A stretch of 64,000 nucleotides of DNA from Pisolithus tinctorius. Taxonomy: Eukaryota; Basidiomycota; Agaricomycetes; Boletales; Pisolithaceae. The stretch is from the NCBI GenBank assembly GCA_024663395.1, contig JANFAH010000002.1:4526001-4590000 (forward strand), given 5' to 3'. The notes below the pieces were generated by a model. The model ran no database searches. It was given only the letters and a program-made list of their open reading frames with translations, and was not told the origin of the DNA. Positions within the stretch are counted from its first letter, which is position 1. Every line of letters begins with the position of its first letter. A program made the translations under genes and the position numbers. Positions 22,299 to 33,800 of this stretch are shown here, piece by piece.

Positions 22299-23777
22299 GT
22301 GTCTTCGCACCACCAAGAAGAAGGAAGTCGGAGGCCTCCATCAGCAGCCTCCTCATTCAAACCTCCCGTACCATCCAGAAAAGGAAAAGAGGTTCTCCAA
22401 GTGAGACCACTTATTCGTCACCCTTCGGTAGACACCCCTAAACCCCGTATAGGTCTTGAAGACCCACCAGTAAGGCCCCAATTAGGGCAAGTGGCAGAAT
22501 CGACCTCACCAGTAAACTTCACTTCTTATCAAAACCCGGAGCCCCTAGGCTCAGATAGTCTCGACATACAAGGGACAGCCGAACCAGCAGACCCCTTACC
22601 CTCCGACTCCTCTACAGATATCTACATCCCAGCTTCAGCCGACCTGATGGCAGAAGAACTCGCTCATCAAACTTCTGGACTCTCGCTCCAGGACCCCTTC
22701 GCCAGACAGAGTAGGGTAACCCCCGAAATGGCCGCGAAGTTCTATCAATCGCTCTTTAACCGAGACGTGGAAAAGCCTAAAGGCCCTCCCCAAGGATCCA
22801 CGGAGAAAGGAAAGGATCGCGACTCTAGGGGGAGCAGACTGAAAGAAATTGGCTTGAACAAACCCTTCTCATACAACGGAGCCCACCAGGATTTCTCAGC
22901 CTGGTTAAGCAGCGTCAAACTCTACCTCGCAACCAATGAACACATATACTACGAAGATCAGTCCAAGATCGCCTTTGCCCTTTCTTACATGGGCAGCAGT
23001 TCGGCCCACGCGTTCGCAGAGGCCTATGTCAATGAGAATACCACCGCGCTTGGCGACCTAAGAATCTTCGATGGTTGGGATGAGTTCATCGCAAAATTAA
23101 AAGAAACCTTCCAAGTAGGAGATGCCAAAGCAACCATGCTAATCTACTTGTCCACTATCCGCCAAGGCGACCGCTCCCTTGACGAGTACATTGCGGACTT
23201 CCATAACTGCCTCAATAAGGCCCAGATCTCTACCAAGGACACCACCGCTGCGGTGTTCTTCGGCAAGGGCCTCAACGAAGAAGTCAACAAGTGGATTCTC
23301 ATGTCCGGACCAAAGCCAGACACCGTCGAGGACTGGATCCGCCAAGCAACATCTGCACGCACCGCAATGGCCACTCTCAAGGTCTTCTCTGGAAGGGCTA
23401 CTTTCCAGGACCGCTCCTACTTGTGGAAGCAAGAACAAACTTCTCACGGATCAAAACCATCTTCATCTCCGAAAACTCCGTACCGAGACCCTTACACCAT
23501 GGATGTTGATCGGAAGTCCAAGGTCCGATCACAGAGCGAAGCTCCTACCTGTTATGGGTGCGGTAAGACAGGGCACATGAAGTCTAAGTGCCCCTCGTCC
23601 GCAACAAACAGTAGGTCTTCCTCGGCCCAGAAATTCCGCACTCACATCCTGGCAATGCTTGAGGAGTTCGACAAAGGTTCCAAAGACGAAGAAGATCCGG
23701 AGCCGACTGACAATTACTGTGGGGAGAATGACGAACCCACAGACGACGGTGGACCAAAGGGTCAACCGGATTTTTGA
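22299..23777 (+). CDS. gag: Gypsy A Gag (about 490 aa), no AUG at the apparent start
   Basis: The frame opens after an in-frame TAG near 22258 and has no ATG until codon 115 (near 22641). The natural start may be the GTG at 22299, a lost ATG, or a spliced upstream exon. The N-terminal 170 residues are Pro/Ser-rich. A retrotransposon gag domain follows (PFSYNGAHQDFSAWLSSVKLYL, YLSTIRQGDRSLDEYIADFHN), then a zinc knuckle CYGCGKTGHMKSKC (C-X2-C-X4-H-X4-C) and an acidic tail. It ends PDF-stop at GATTTTTGA (23769-23777). The pol frame is in -1 and opens at the same point, matching element B exactly, so a -1 frameshift is plausible. It forms the particle and binds element RNA. Confidence 0.85.
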   Translation: MSSHHQEEGSRRPPSAASSFKPPVPSRKGKEVLQVRPLIRHPSVDTPKPRIGLEDPPVRPQLGQVAESTSPVNFTSYQNPEPLGSDSLDIQGTAEPADPLPSDSSTDIYIPASADLMAEELAHQTSGLSLQDPFARQSRVTPEMAAKFYQSLFNRDVEKPKGPPQGSTEKGKDRDSRGSRLKEIGLNKPFSYNGAHQDFSAWLSSVKLYLATNEHIYYEDQSKIAFALSYMGSSSAHAFAEAYVNENTTALGDLRIFDGWDEFIAKLKETFQVGDAKATMLIYLSTIRQGDRSLDEYIADFHNCLNKAQISTKDTTAAVFFGKGLNEEVNKWILMSGPKPDTVEDWIRQATSARTAMATLKVFSGRATFQDRSYLWKQEQTSHGSKPSSSPKTPYRDPYTMDVDRKSKVRSQSEAPTCYGCGKTGHMKSKCPSSATNSRSSSAQKFRTHILAMLEEFDKGSKDEEDPEPTDNYCGENDEPTDDGGPKGQPDF

Positions 23778-26700
23778 AAGGCTCACCTGGTGTAGCGTCA
23801 GGAAGAGAGCCTATAGTATCGCGCAAGGTAGAGGCTAAGATAGAGACCGAGAAAGTGTATGATTATGAACAAGATATGTCAATCACTTCTATCGCTGGTT
23901 TTGCTTACCTCATCGATCACGAAAACACTACCATCCAAATGATTCTCGACTCGGGTGCAGAAACAAACATCATCGATCTGGCAGTAGTCGAAAAGTACGA
24001 CATCCCGACACGGAAGATTGCTCGACCATGGGAGTCAAGAAGCTACAAAGGCAAGACTGGAGACTGGGTTACCCACATCACTTCCTTCAGAGCCAAGATC
24101 TGGGGAAAGACCATGCGCATTCGTGCATATGTCCTCAAGCTCGGAAATTGGGAATCCCTCCTCCTCAGAATGCCGTGGCTCAAAGAACACAACCCCATCA
24201 TCAGCTGGACCTCAAGAAAGCTGATCGGTTGGGGAGAACTTGACCATGGCCTTGACAAAAAGAACCGTGTCCATGGTACCGACTTTGCTAGGACCGTAAA
24301 AATAACCTGCATGTCCATTTCCACCAAACTCGAAGCCTCTCACATACAAGCAGAGGTTGATTTACCTTCAGAATATTGGGACTTCTCTGTAGTCTTCTCC
24401 AAAGAAGAAATCCCTCTTCTGCCCCACCGAGGTTTCTTGGACCACGAAATAAGACTCAAGCCTGGCTTCCAGCCGAAGAAGGGAGCAATCTATCCCCTCT
24501 CCCTTGACGAGCTCAAAGGACTCAATGAGTTTATCGACGAGAATCTCAAGTGCAGAAAGATTCGCCCTTCCAAGTCTTCACAGGCAGCTCCCGTCTTTTT
24601 CGTCGGAAAGAAGGATGGAAAAAGACGACTCATCCAAGATTACTGATACCTAAACTCCCACACAATCGTCGATTTGTATCCGCTCCCTGATGTCAAAACC
24701 CTCCTAGATGAACTCGTGGAATCCCAGTACTTCACCAAGTTCAATGTGAGATGGGGGTTTACCAATATTTGGGTGAAGGAAGGAGATGAGTGGAAGGGAG
24801 CCTTTATCACTCCCAGAGGACTTTTCGAACCGACGGTGATGTTCTTTGGACAATGTAACTCACTGCCAACTTTCCAGAGGTACATGGACCACACCTTCAG
24901 AGACCTCAAGAGTGAAAGAAAAGCAGTCATCTTCATGGATGACGTCACCATACACTCGAAAACCAAGGAAGGACTACACGACTCGGTCAAGAGGTTCCTG
25001 CGCACTGCTGCAAAGGAACATCTCTGGCTGAAGCTCAAGAAATGCACTTTCAAAGCCGAAGAAATAGAGTTCCTGGGGTTCGTGATCTGACAGGGTCAGT
25101 ACGAACCATCGGAAATTAAAATCAAAGCCATCAAAACTTGGCCCATGCTGACAACCCTGAAAGAACTCCGTTCCTTCCTCGGCTTCTGTAACTTCTACCG
25201 ACAGTTCATTTCCAGCTTCTCGCAGACCGCGCGCCCCCTCCATGATCTTTCGAAGAAAAATACAAGTTGGGCTTGGGGCCCCGAACAGGCTTCCACTTTC
25301 GAAGCCTTGAAGAAAGCCCTGTCGTCCAAACTGGTACTTCGTCTGCCGGACCTCCATAAGCCGTTCGTACTCCACACCGACGCCTCGAAGCTCGGCACCG
25401 GCGCCGTTTTGTCACAAGCCGATGACTCGGGAACGCTTCACCCATGCACTTACATGTCGCAGTCGCTTACTGGAGCAGAGCAGAACTACCAGGTCTATGA
25501 CCTGGAGATGCTTGCAGTAATGCACAGAACTCCACTGCCAATACCCTCTCCCACCGCTTGGACTTCAATGCCAAGCCAACTACCATCTCAACCCTACTAC
25601 CAAAGGCCGTTTGGCTTGAGGGGGGGGTGAGACCCTCTGTTGTTTCCCTCTTCAAGATCGATTGGACCGTCCCCGAGCCCCCAGAGGTTCCCCGTCCTGT
25701 CCGAAAGGTCTCCTTCAAAGATGAAAAACCTACCAAGAGCCCTGCCTGAGGAAAAGCCAAAGACTCGGAAAGGTAAAGGATGTGTGTTCCAGCTTAATGC
25801 CGACCTATACCAGGAGGTGAAAAAGGCCTCCATGTCCCTCTCCACCCCAGAAACAACAGAAGGGTCTGACAGAGTCAGAAGAAAGGGAAGAAGGATCTTT
25901 GTGCTGGAACCGGTTCGCCAAGACGTCCTTCGGCAGTATCATGACACTCCAGCATTTGGACACCCAGGAGTAAAGGCAATGACGAAGAAAATGAACAAAT
26001 ACGTCTGGTGGCCTGGCATGTACCAGTCCATCCGGAACTACTGCAGAGGATGTCCTTCGTGTCAAGCCAACAAGGTTAATACGCATCCGACCACTCCCCC
26101 CGTCACCCCACACGACGTAGCGAAGAACCCCTTCCCATTCAAACAGATCTCCATGGACCTCGTGACTGATCTGCCCCTGTCCGGAGGAAAATATGACTCG
26201 ATCCTTACCATCGTCGACCAAGGATTGACTAAGGGTGCGTTCTTCCTACCGACTACTAAGATGGTGGACAGCGTTGGAGTAGCGGACCTCTACCACGCCT
26301 ACGTGTATCCCCACTGGGGTGTACTGGAGGCTGTCATCTCGGACCACGGCCCGCAATTCGTGTCTGCCTTCACACAAGACCTCTACCGGTCCCTCGGGAT
26401 CGAACTAAAGGCCTCCATGGCATACCACCCACAGACCAATGGCGAAGCCGAACATGTCAATCAAGAGGTCGGAACCTACCTTCACATGTACGCTGACACG
26501 GATCCTCACAACTGGCACACCAAACTACCTGACGTGCAAATGGCACATAACTCACGAATACACTCGTCCCACAACCAATTGCCTTATTCGCTCATGTATG
26601 GATTCAACCCTGCGCCCTACCCTATGGGACAACCCCCGCAGGAGTTGCTCGTGGGTGATCGACTCAAGCAATTGGCCGCTAATTGAGATGCCATGATAAT

Positions 26701-27226
26701 CGCTCATAAGGAAGCACAGGAGTTAATGAAAGCCCGATCAAAAGGGACCTATACGGAGTTCTCCATAGGAGATAAGGTTTGGTTGGACGCTTCTGACCTA
26801 AAAAGGGATGTCCTGTCAAAGAAGCTTGCGCCCCGACGTCACGGCCTGTTTGTAATTTCTGAACGGATCAGCCCGGTGGCCTACAAGCTCCAACTACCCC
26901 CTAGCTGGTGGATACACCCCATGTTCCACGCATCCAAACTTACCCCTTTTGTCGAAACAAAAGAATATGGCCCAGCCCAACCCCTGCCTCCACCAGAACT
27001 GGTAGGAGATGAGAACGAATGGGAGGTCGAAGCTATACTTAAACACAAATGTGCGCGCAAGGTCAAGTCATCATCTAAAGACCCTGGTAAAAGCCCGCAG
27101 CAAAAATACCTCTACCTAGTCAAGTGGCTCGGTTACCCGCATTCCCAGAACAGTTGGGAGAGCAAGGACAACCTTATAAATGCCCCAGAGGTCTTGGGGG
27201 AGTACAAGCGCGTTCACAGTCTCTGA
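23774..27226 (+). pseudogene. pol: Gypsy A pol: protease, RT, RNase H (deleted), integrase, chromodomain
   Basis: The protease site is ILDSGAETNIID. Reverse transcriptase has FFVGKKDGKRRLIQDY, FNVRWGFTN and the catalytic FMDDV. RNase H starts HTDASKLGTGAVLS but is cut short after LEMLAV by a deletion near 25520, with a local frame change from about 25530 to 25745. Integrase has the H-H-C-C zinc site (HPG...CRGCPSCQ) and the D, D, E residues of SMDLVTD, ISDHGPQFV and NGEAEHVNQEV. A chromodomain closes it (YLYLVKWLGYPHSQNSWES). TGA stops at 24644-24646 (the conserved QDYRYLN motif), 25088-25090 and 26684-26686 each replace an expected Arg and can derive from CGA. Inactive copy of a replicating polyprotein gene; the chromodomain targets integration to heterochromatin in known chromoviruses. 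Confidence 0.93.
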
Positions 27227-27233
27227 AACCGCT

Positions 27234-28636
27234 ATGTCCTACACCCCCAACACAGAAAACCCTGGCTCCGACTACTTTGACAATGACTTCCATGCCAATC
27301 TCGATGAACCCTATGATCCCACTCGCCCATACTTCGATCACTATGCCAGTACCCCACCTCGCCTCTCGGAACCACCAGTACACTCCCCCCAGTCGGTACA
27401 CACCTCATCCCCCACAGTATCCGCCCACGCCTCACATGGTGGTGCCTACCAACCCCTTCACAACTCCGTCGCCTCTGCCACGCGCCCATACCCATACCCG
27501 GTCATCCGCTCGGTCCCCTCTTCGCAGAGAGCCCGGAAGGACGCCCGTAAGGGAAAGTCCAAGGCTCACTCGGGACCACCCGAGCCTCGCTATGACCCCA
27601 CTTTCAGAGCCTGCAACACCCCACCACTCTCCCAAGCTGGTTATAGATCCCCCTCCCCGCTCCCTCGCGCTGGTCCATCTGCTCCAGTGCCTTCCGTCGT
27701 CCCGGCCGACCTCTTGGCCCCAGCAGTCGCCCCTGCAGCCCCCTCCACCGGAAAATGGGTGGCTCCTGAGGCAAGCATCTTCCTCAGTTACGTGCAGCTG
27801 CTTAACGACTTCGAGCGCTGGGAATCACACGGCTGGAGAGCAGGAGAACGTCACGAGCATCTACGGGTGTTGTCTAAAATCTTCAGAAGCTCAGAAATGA
27901 TCGGAAAACGCGTGCACGACCAGGTGGCAGTCGCGGAAGGAAGCTTCAAGGTACATACATATGAAGGGGCTGACAAGGCAAATTCCTCTATCCTCCAGGA
28001 AGCCTTGAAAACCCAAGAGGCCGTCGTCAAAATCGTTCATGAGGACTACGGCCCCTCCCTCATCTCTTCCTTTCGTGCCTTTCTCGACAGAACCCCAGTC
28101 AACATCGTGGTCTGTGGGCTCCTGCCTCCGGAAGATCAAGCAACGACTGGAGGACAGGGCCTACCTTCGGACCCTGATGGAAAGAAGGCATGGAAGGTCA
28201 AGAGAGAAGAAGCCGGTCACAGGGGGGGCGATACAATCTAGACCCGGAGGAAGTGGAGAGGCTGTTGGAGATGTCGAGTCGAGGTGTCGCGATTGCTGGG
28301 AGAAGATTATACCAGGCCAGGGCCGAGAACATTACCAGGCCGTCGCAGATTCGCTCGCCTCCATCCCCTTCAACGGATCGCCTCGCGACTGGCTCGACTT
28401 CTTCACCCAGGCTCGAGGTGACGCCACTGGAAGAGCCATCTTTAATGCTACTCAGACATCAAGAGCTCTACCAGCAACTCCCTTCATCCCTGTACCTGTC
28501 ACCGCTCTCAGCAAGAGAGAACTTGGTGGGCTCGTTCCCATCGATCGGCAGCATCCCCTCCATGAGTTTGCCTGTTACTGATGCACATGCCTTGGACATT
28601 GGTTGTCTAACTGCCCAACTCGCGGTGGCAACTAAC
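27234..28636 (+). pseudogene. Gypsy A third ORF after the chromodomain, ending in a zinc knuckle
   Basis: The ATG at 27234 lies 7 bp after the pol stop. The first ~200 residues are Pro/Ser/Tyr-rich (disordered), then a helical stretch (ASIFLSYVQLLNDFERWES ... LISSFRAFLDRTPVNIVVC). A frameshift near 28115-28135 moves the reading to a frame giving RLEDRAYLRTLMERRHG and GSPRDWLDFFTQARGDATG. It ends in CY-stop-CTCLGHWLSNC, a CCHC knuckle interrupted by TGA at 28579-28581 in place of Arg (CGA). It stops at 28634-28636. Its position equals that of env in retroviruses, but there is no signal peptide or membrane segment. Element B has an equivalent domain fused to pol. Function unknown; nucleic acid binding is inferred from the knuckle. 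Confidence 0.6.
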
Positions 28637-28710
28637 TCTGAAATTTGCTCGTGGGTTCACCAAGGCCTCTACTCGCCTTCGGAGGACCTCAGGCCTTGAG
28701 GGGGGGGTGA

Positions 28711-29368
28711 TGTTACGCTGCGCTCACATTTCCTCTCCCACCGCTCCCTTACATAATCGTTCGCGCTCACTTCCGCCTCTTGAGGCACCCCACTGTTCCC
28801 ACAAGCTGCTGTCTACGCAGTTGAGCTTGCGTTCCGTATGTTTCTCTTCTTTGTTTCCTTTTATGGTTGACCCCTGTCAACCCTGCATTGTACTATATCC
28901 AGACATTACGTCTGCTTTCCCCTTCCCTCCATGATCCGCTGGTGGCCCTGATCCACGCGGTCATGTGACGCGTTCACCCCGGGTGAACGCTCCACCTATG
29001 ACTCATATACGCGGTTATCCCTCCGTTCACCCCCATGTTCACCCTTGCGCCCACACCGCAGTGACTCCGTCCTGCCCTGTTTGGACTTGGGTGAACTGTC
29101 TAAACGTTTTCAAATGTTTGTTCCGCAGGTACTGTACATACGTATATAAACTCGCATGTATCGTACCAGCTCTCCATTCGAAAATCTACTTTGCAACCAC
29201 CCTTAGCTCTGCGCGCTGTACCAACAAGGACTCGCCAGTACGACTTCGGTTGGCCAAGACTAGTGTCCCGCCACTAGTGAAGTTAAATTACGCGCCCCTC
29301 TCGCGCAGTCATGTGCTTGTGCTACATCGCACTCGATTCATGGTGCGATATGAGTCATCGGCATAACA
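28711..29368 (+). repeat. 3' LTR of gypsy A (658 bp)
   Basis: TGTTACGCTGCG...CGGCATAACA, preceded by a G-rich polypurine tract (28698-28710). TATAAA at 29145-29150. Followed by the GTAGC duplication. Confidence 0.95.
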
Positions 29369-29373
29369 GTAGC

Positions 29374-30375
29374 AAGGTGTAGTCCCGAGGCTGGAAGTGG
29401 CAAGCCCAAGTGCCGAGCACCTTGGAACAGGCTGGATGGGCTTCTGGAGGACAGTGAGGGACCAGGGAGGCTGTCTAGGACAGCGAGAGTTGAATTTGCG
29501 CAAGGACTGGAGGGCTGGACATAGCTAGGCATGAACTGGAGACCAGCAGGTCATAAAACCGGTTCAATGAAGGCCTAGGGATGTTGGCAGGAAGTGAGTC
29601 CAGGTGTTGAGTCCAGTTTAGGGGTGTCCGGAGCCAGCTGGAAGTGGGTTTTCTGGTGGCAAGAAGCCCGAGGGCCAAAAGCCACTGGAGGACCGGTTCA
29701 GGGGGTCTGGAGACCAGGTGAGGCCTAGGGGTTGTCCAGCCAAAAGGCTGACAACAGGAGGCTGAGACTGGTGAGACCAGTGAATACACAACCACCAAGG
29801 CCGAGGACCATTGAGACAGTGAGACCGGAGTACCAACACAAATGTCAGGGGCTGGGAGCAACCCAGGGCAGGTGGTTCGGGAGTGCCTCAGTATGCAAGG
29901 ACTGGGCCAAGGAACTGGGGACCAGTGTGCAGGGACCGAGTGGGGCTGTGCTGAGGGCACTGGAGAGGTAGTGGATAGGGGTTTGCAAAAGTGTAGGTCA
30001 CTAGCAAGGTCCCTTATCCCCCTCTTAGGGTAGACTTCCCAAGTCTACAGGGGTACAAGGTGTGGGCCAGGACCCATGAGAGGAGTACTGGATGGGTAGT
30101 AGGAGTACTACCACCGGAGTTGTAAGTCCGAGTACTGAGAATGCCAAGACCGGCTTAACAGGTGTCAAGACTGGTTTCGGGAAGCTTTTTCAAGGCCAGA
30201 AAAGCTTTAAAACCGGAGATACAAGGCTGGCAGAGCAGGCCGGACTGGTACAGGGATAGTAAGGAGTGTTGGAGTCAAAGGTGAGGGTATGAAGGCCAGA
30301 ACCAGAGCCCAAGAGGAAACAAGAAGGCCGGTGAAGGCCAGCAGGCCAAAAGACAATCGGTAAGACCGGAGTTGG
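29374..30375. other. LARD internal DNA, part 2
   Basis: Non-coding GC-rich near-repeats as in part 1. It contains a second polypurine-like word at 30017-30034 (tatccccctcttaggg, reverse strand), almost the same as the tract beside the left LTR; this may be a central polypurine tract or a scar of an earlier rearrangement. It ends with GTTGG (30371-30375), the target duplication of element B. Confidence 0.55.
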
Positions 30376-30826
30376 TGTTACGCTCAACCGAAGTCAAGAC
30401 GTAGGGAGAGCTCAAACGCAGACTAAGGTTTCTACTGAGCAACGGCTGCAGTAACCTCTGTAAACGACAGAGGATTTAGGGCAATGCCGGTAAGAGTGGT
30501 CCTTGTGAGGGACACTGAGGACGAAGTTCTGAGAATGCTGCATATAATTGAGCAGCTCAAGTCTGGGTTTCCAGGTCTTGAGCTGGCGACCTAAATACTA
30601 CAAGAAGAGGACCATGAGGCGTCCGCATGTACTCAAGGTAACTACGCCATTGGTTGAACAATGACGACACATGTCCTAAGCATGTAACAAGCTAGTAACG
30701 CTAGTGGTGGGAATAGAGAGCTGTTGGATCAGAGAGAAGATGGCTCTAAAAGGAAACTAAGTCCAACGGATCACAAGCAAGGTAAATGTACAACAGAAAA
30801 GGAAAAGTTAGGGGTGAAACGTAACA
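30376..30826 (-). repeat. 3' LTR of gypsy B (451 bp)
   Basis: TGTTACGCTCAACC...GTGAAACGTAACA in window orientation. Same length as 36763-37213. See the element entry for the difference pattern. Confidence 0.95.
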
Positions 30827-30863
30827 TTACCCCCTCTCCAAGCGTTGAAGTCCCCGACTTCAA

Positions 30864-33800
30864 CTACTCTCCATAAGGTTCTCCGGTCATATTGCTGATG
30901 GCGGAGTCGTCAAAGTCAAAATCATTGTCGTATAAATCGTTATCCTCGCTCCCAACGAGGGTACGATCATCTACCAGGGCGGGGGTAGCTATTCTGTCCT
31001 GTAAAGGATGACGAGGGCGGATGGAAGGGCATTGGGCCTGAGTATGCCTGGGACGAGTAGCGTGGCAAAGGGGACATTCGTTCAGTCCACAGTTGACGCG
31101 GATATGGCCAAGACAGCGGCAGACATAACACGCTTGATGATAACGTGGATCAGACGGAGTAAGAGGCATGTCGAATTCGGTCAAGGCATTCAGTACAGGA
31201 GACAGCAGCAACTGTGCAAGGGTTTCGACAATGTTTAACGTGTAGTCGAGTTCTGCACAGGAGACGCCAAAGGCAGTCTCAGGGTCCACTTCAGACAGGG
31301 AGTCATGGGATTCGCAAGGTTGTGGGTTAGGGCCTGATAAACAACAGGCACAAGGTCTATCAGCTCTATGGAGAGAGCGAGACGAGTGGGAGGACGACAA
31401 CGATGACGGTGCTGGGGGGGAGGACGATGCAGAGGAAACTGGAGGGGAAGTTGCAGTCGAGGGTCTTCTAGACCCAGGAGGGGGAGGAGCGATCAATGTA
31501 GGGTATTGGCGAACGTTATAGATGAGGTCTGCACCTCCAAGGACATCAAAGAGTTTAAGCAAGAGAGGGACCTGCTGGACGGCGATTTCATTCAAGATAG
31601 TACGAGCGGGGGAGAGAAGGGGATTCTGGCAATTGACATAATGGGAGAGTTCCTCAAGCTGAAGGGCTTGGATAGTAGCATGATACACGAGGTCAAGTGG
31701 AGAGTTCTTGTCCACTTCATGATAAACAGTGCCAATGACGGCGGGATCAGCGATGAAGAGTCGATATGAAGCAATCATTTGATCGCTGGCGGGCTGCTGT
31801 TGGCGGCGAGCAAAGGGGGTGTGTCGGCAAGAGGGTTCATGGGGGTAAGTGTAGTGACGAGGGGGCATTTCAAGAGAGATGTTTCTAACAGTACAGGAGG
31901 AATGTTGAGTGGGTTGTTTCTGGAGGGGGAAGTCCTTGGGGAACTGCTTCTTATAAGCGGAGAGCGTATCATCTGCATGTTCTAGGTGTGACTCTTTCTG
32001 CCATGAGTTTTCGGAAGAAGGGTAGCCTTTCCACTTGATTAAAAAGGCATGTCCGTGGCCGGACCTTTTATGGCCGACTATCGCCTCAACCTCGTATTCC
32101 TCTTCTTTGTTGACTAGATCAGGTGGTGGAGCCAGGAAGTTTGGTCCGTGAACGTCATTTTCGCGATAGGGCGATAGGAGAGAGGCGTGGAAGATGTTAT
32201 GAATCTTCCATCGTGAGGGAATCACGAGGCGATACGTAATTGGAGATAGGACGTCGGAGATTGTGAAGGGTCCTTCTCGTTTGGGTGCCAGTTTCCTATT
32301 TTCATAGGAACATTTCAAATTGCGTGCTTCCAGCCAAACCTTATCACCTTTCTGGAACAGGGTGAAGGGTCGTGATGAGCAGTCTTTCATAGTTTTTCTT
32401 GCTAGGTCATGGGCTGCTAGGGCTTCCTCTCTAGCTTTTTGGAGTTCCTCGAGTCTAGACTCGGCGGCAGGAAGGTGGGTTTCCGTGATCAGGGACAGAA
32501 GGGGTTTCGGCTCATATCCGTACATGAGGTAGAACGGAGATTGGTGGGTGACGGAGTGTGGGCGATGGTTATGTGCGAATTCGGCCATAGGTAGGTTGTT
32601 CACCCATGAGGTGGGGTCGTTCTGGCAAAAGATGCAGAGATAAGTCTCCACTTCTTGATTCATACGTTCGGTTTCTCCATCGGTCTGAGGGTGGTACGCT
32701 GTGGACAGGGCGAGGGAGTATCCTAGGAGGGAAGCGAGTTCTTTGGCAAAGGTCGAGGCGAACTGGGGACCTCGATCTGAGATGATTTTGTCATACAACC
32801 TGAAGCGGGAGTAGACTTTCTTGAAAAACAGTGCTGCGATGTTGGCAGCGGAGGCGGTTTTCTTGGTGGGTGATAAAATTACCCCCTTTGTAAGCCCATG
32901 GTCTACCACGACCAAAAGGGAATCATAACTGTTAGACACGGGTAGGTCAGTGACCAGATCGCAAGAGATCTGTTGGAACGGGCGGGTCGAGGTGGAAGGG
33001 ATAGGCGTGAGGGGTGGTGTAGTTGGGTGCATGTTAATTTTGTTTTGCTGGCACACAGCACAGCCTTCGACATATTTTCGGACGAAGGACGCAAGTCCAG
33101 GCCACCAGAACTCGGACGAGACAAGCTGTCAGGTCTTCAGGACACCAGGGTGTCCGGCAGAGGGGTGGTCATGGTGGTTGGACACGACAGTTTGGTGGAG
33201 GGTGGGGTCATCAGGGATGTATACCCGATTTCTGTAGAGTAGAACCCCACTTTCAAACTTCCAGTCAGAGAGATGTGACTTGAACGGAAGTGGCATATTG
33301 ACATTTTCAATGGCATGAAGTGCCATTTGGACCACAGGGTCTTTCATGGAGGACGATGCGACCTTCTGAGTGAGATTGGTGTCAATAAGATTGACGAATA
33401 AGGTTTGTGGAAGGAGGGTAACTCCTTTGTTATCTTCGTCATCGTCAGGGATATGATCGGGTCGGCGGGAGAGTGCATCTGGTGCGGCCAAGTCTTTGCC
33501 TGGGACATGTTCTAACTGCAGATCAAAGTCTGCAAGGTCGAGGAGCCAGTGGGCCTGACGATGATTCAAGTTTTGAGGTGACTTGAAGTATGTCAGATTT
33601 TTATGGTCTGTGAAGACCTTAACCGGGAAAGGGGATCCATGGAGATAATGTCTCCAAGATTTTAATGCTCGAATAACCCCAAGCAGTTCTCTGTCATATA
33701 TGTCGTAGTTCCTTTCTGCGGGGTTAAATGATTGGGACAGAAAGGCACAGGGTTGCCATTGTCTGTTCGAATCTTCTTGAAGGAGGATTCCTCCAGTTGC

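Larger units (their letters stand above)
21457..29368 (+). mobile_element. Ty3/gypsy chromovirus A, full length (7.9 kb)
   Basis: Two 658-bp LTRs (21457-22114, 28711-29368) and a 5-bp duplication GTAGC (21452-21456, 29369-29373). The order is gag, protease, reverse transcriptase, RNase H, integrase, chromodomain, then an extra ORF ending in a zinc knuckle. The polypurine tract gaggggggggtga (28698-28710) precedes the 3' LTR. LTR differences seen by eye are CpG transitions. Stops at 24644, 25088 and 26684, plus a deletion in RNase H, make it inactive. It is inserted in the LARD-like element. Confidence 0.95.

Noticed and set aside
28190..28699. Alternative frame of element A third ORF running to 28699
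   Set aside because: It is open and Pro/Ser-rich, but the other frame contains the CCHC knuckle shared with elements B and D.
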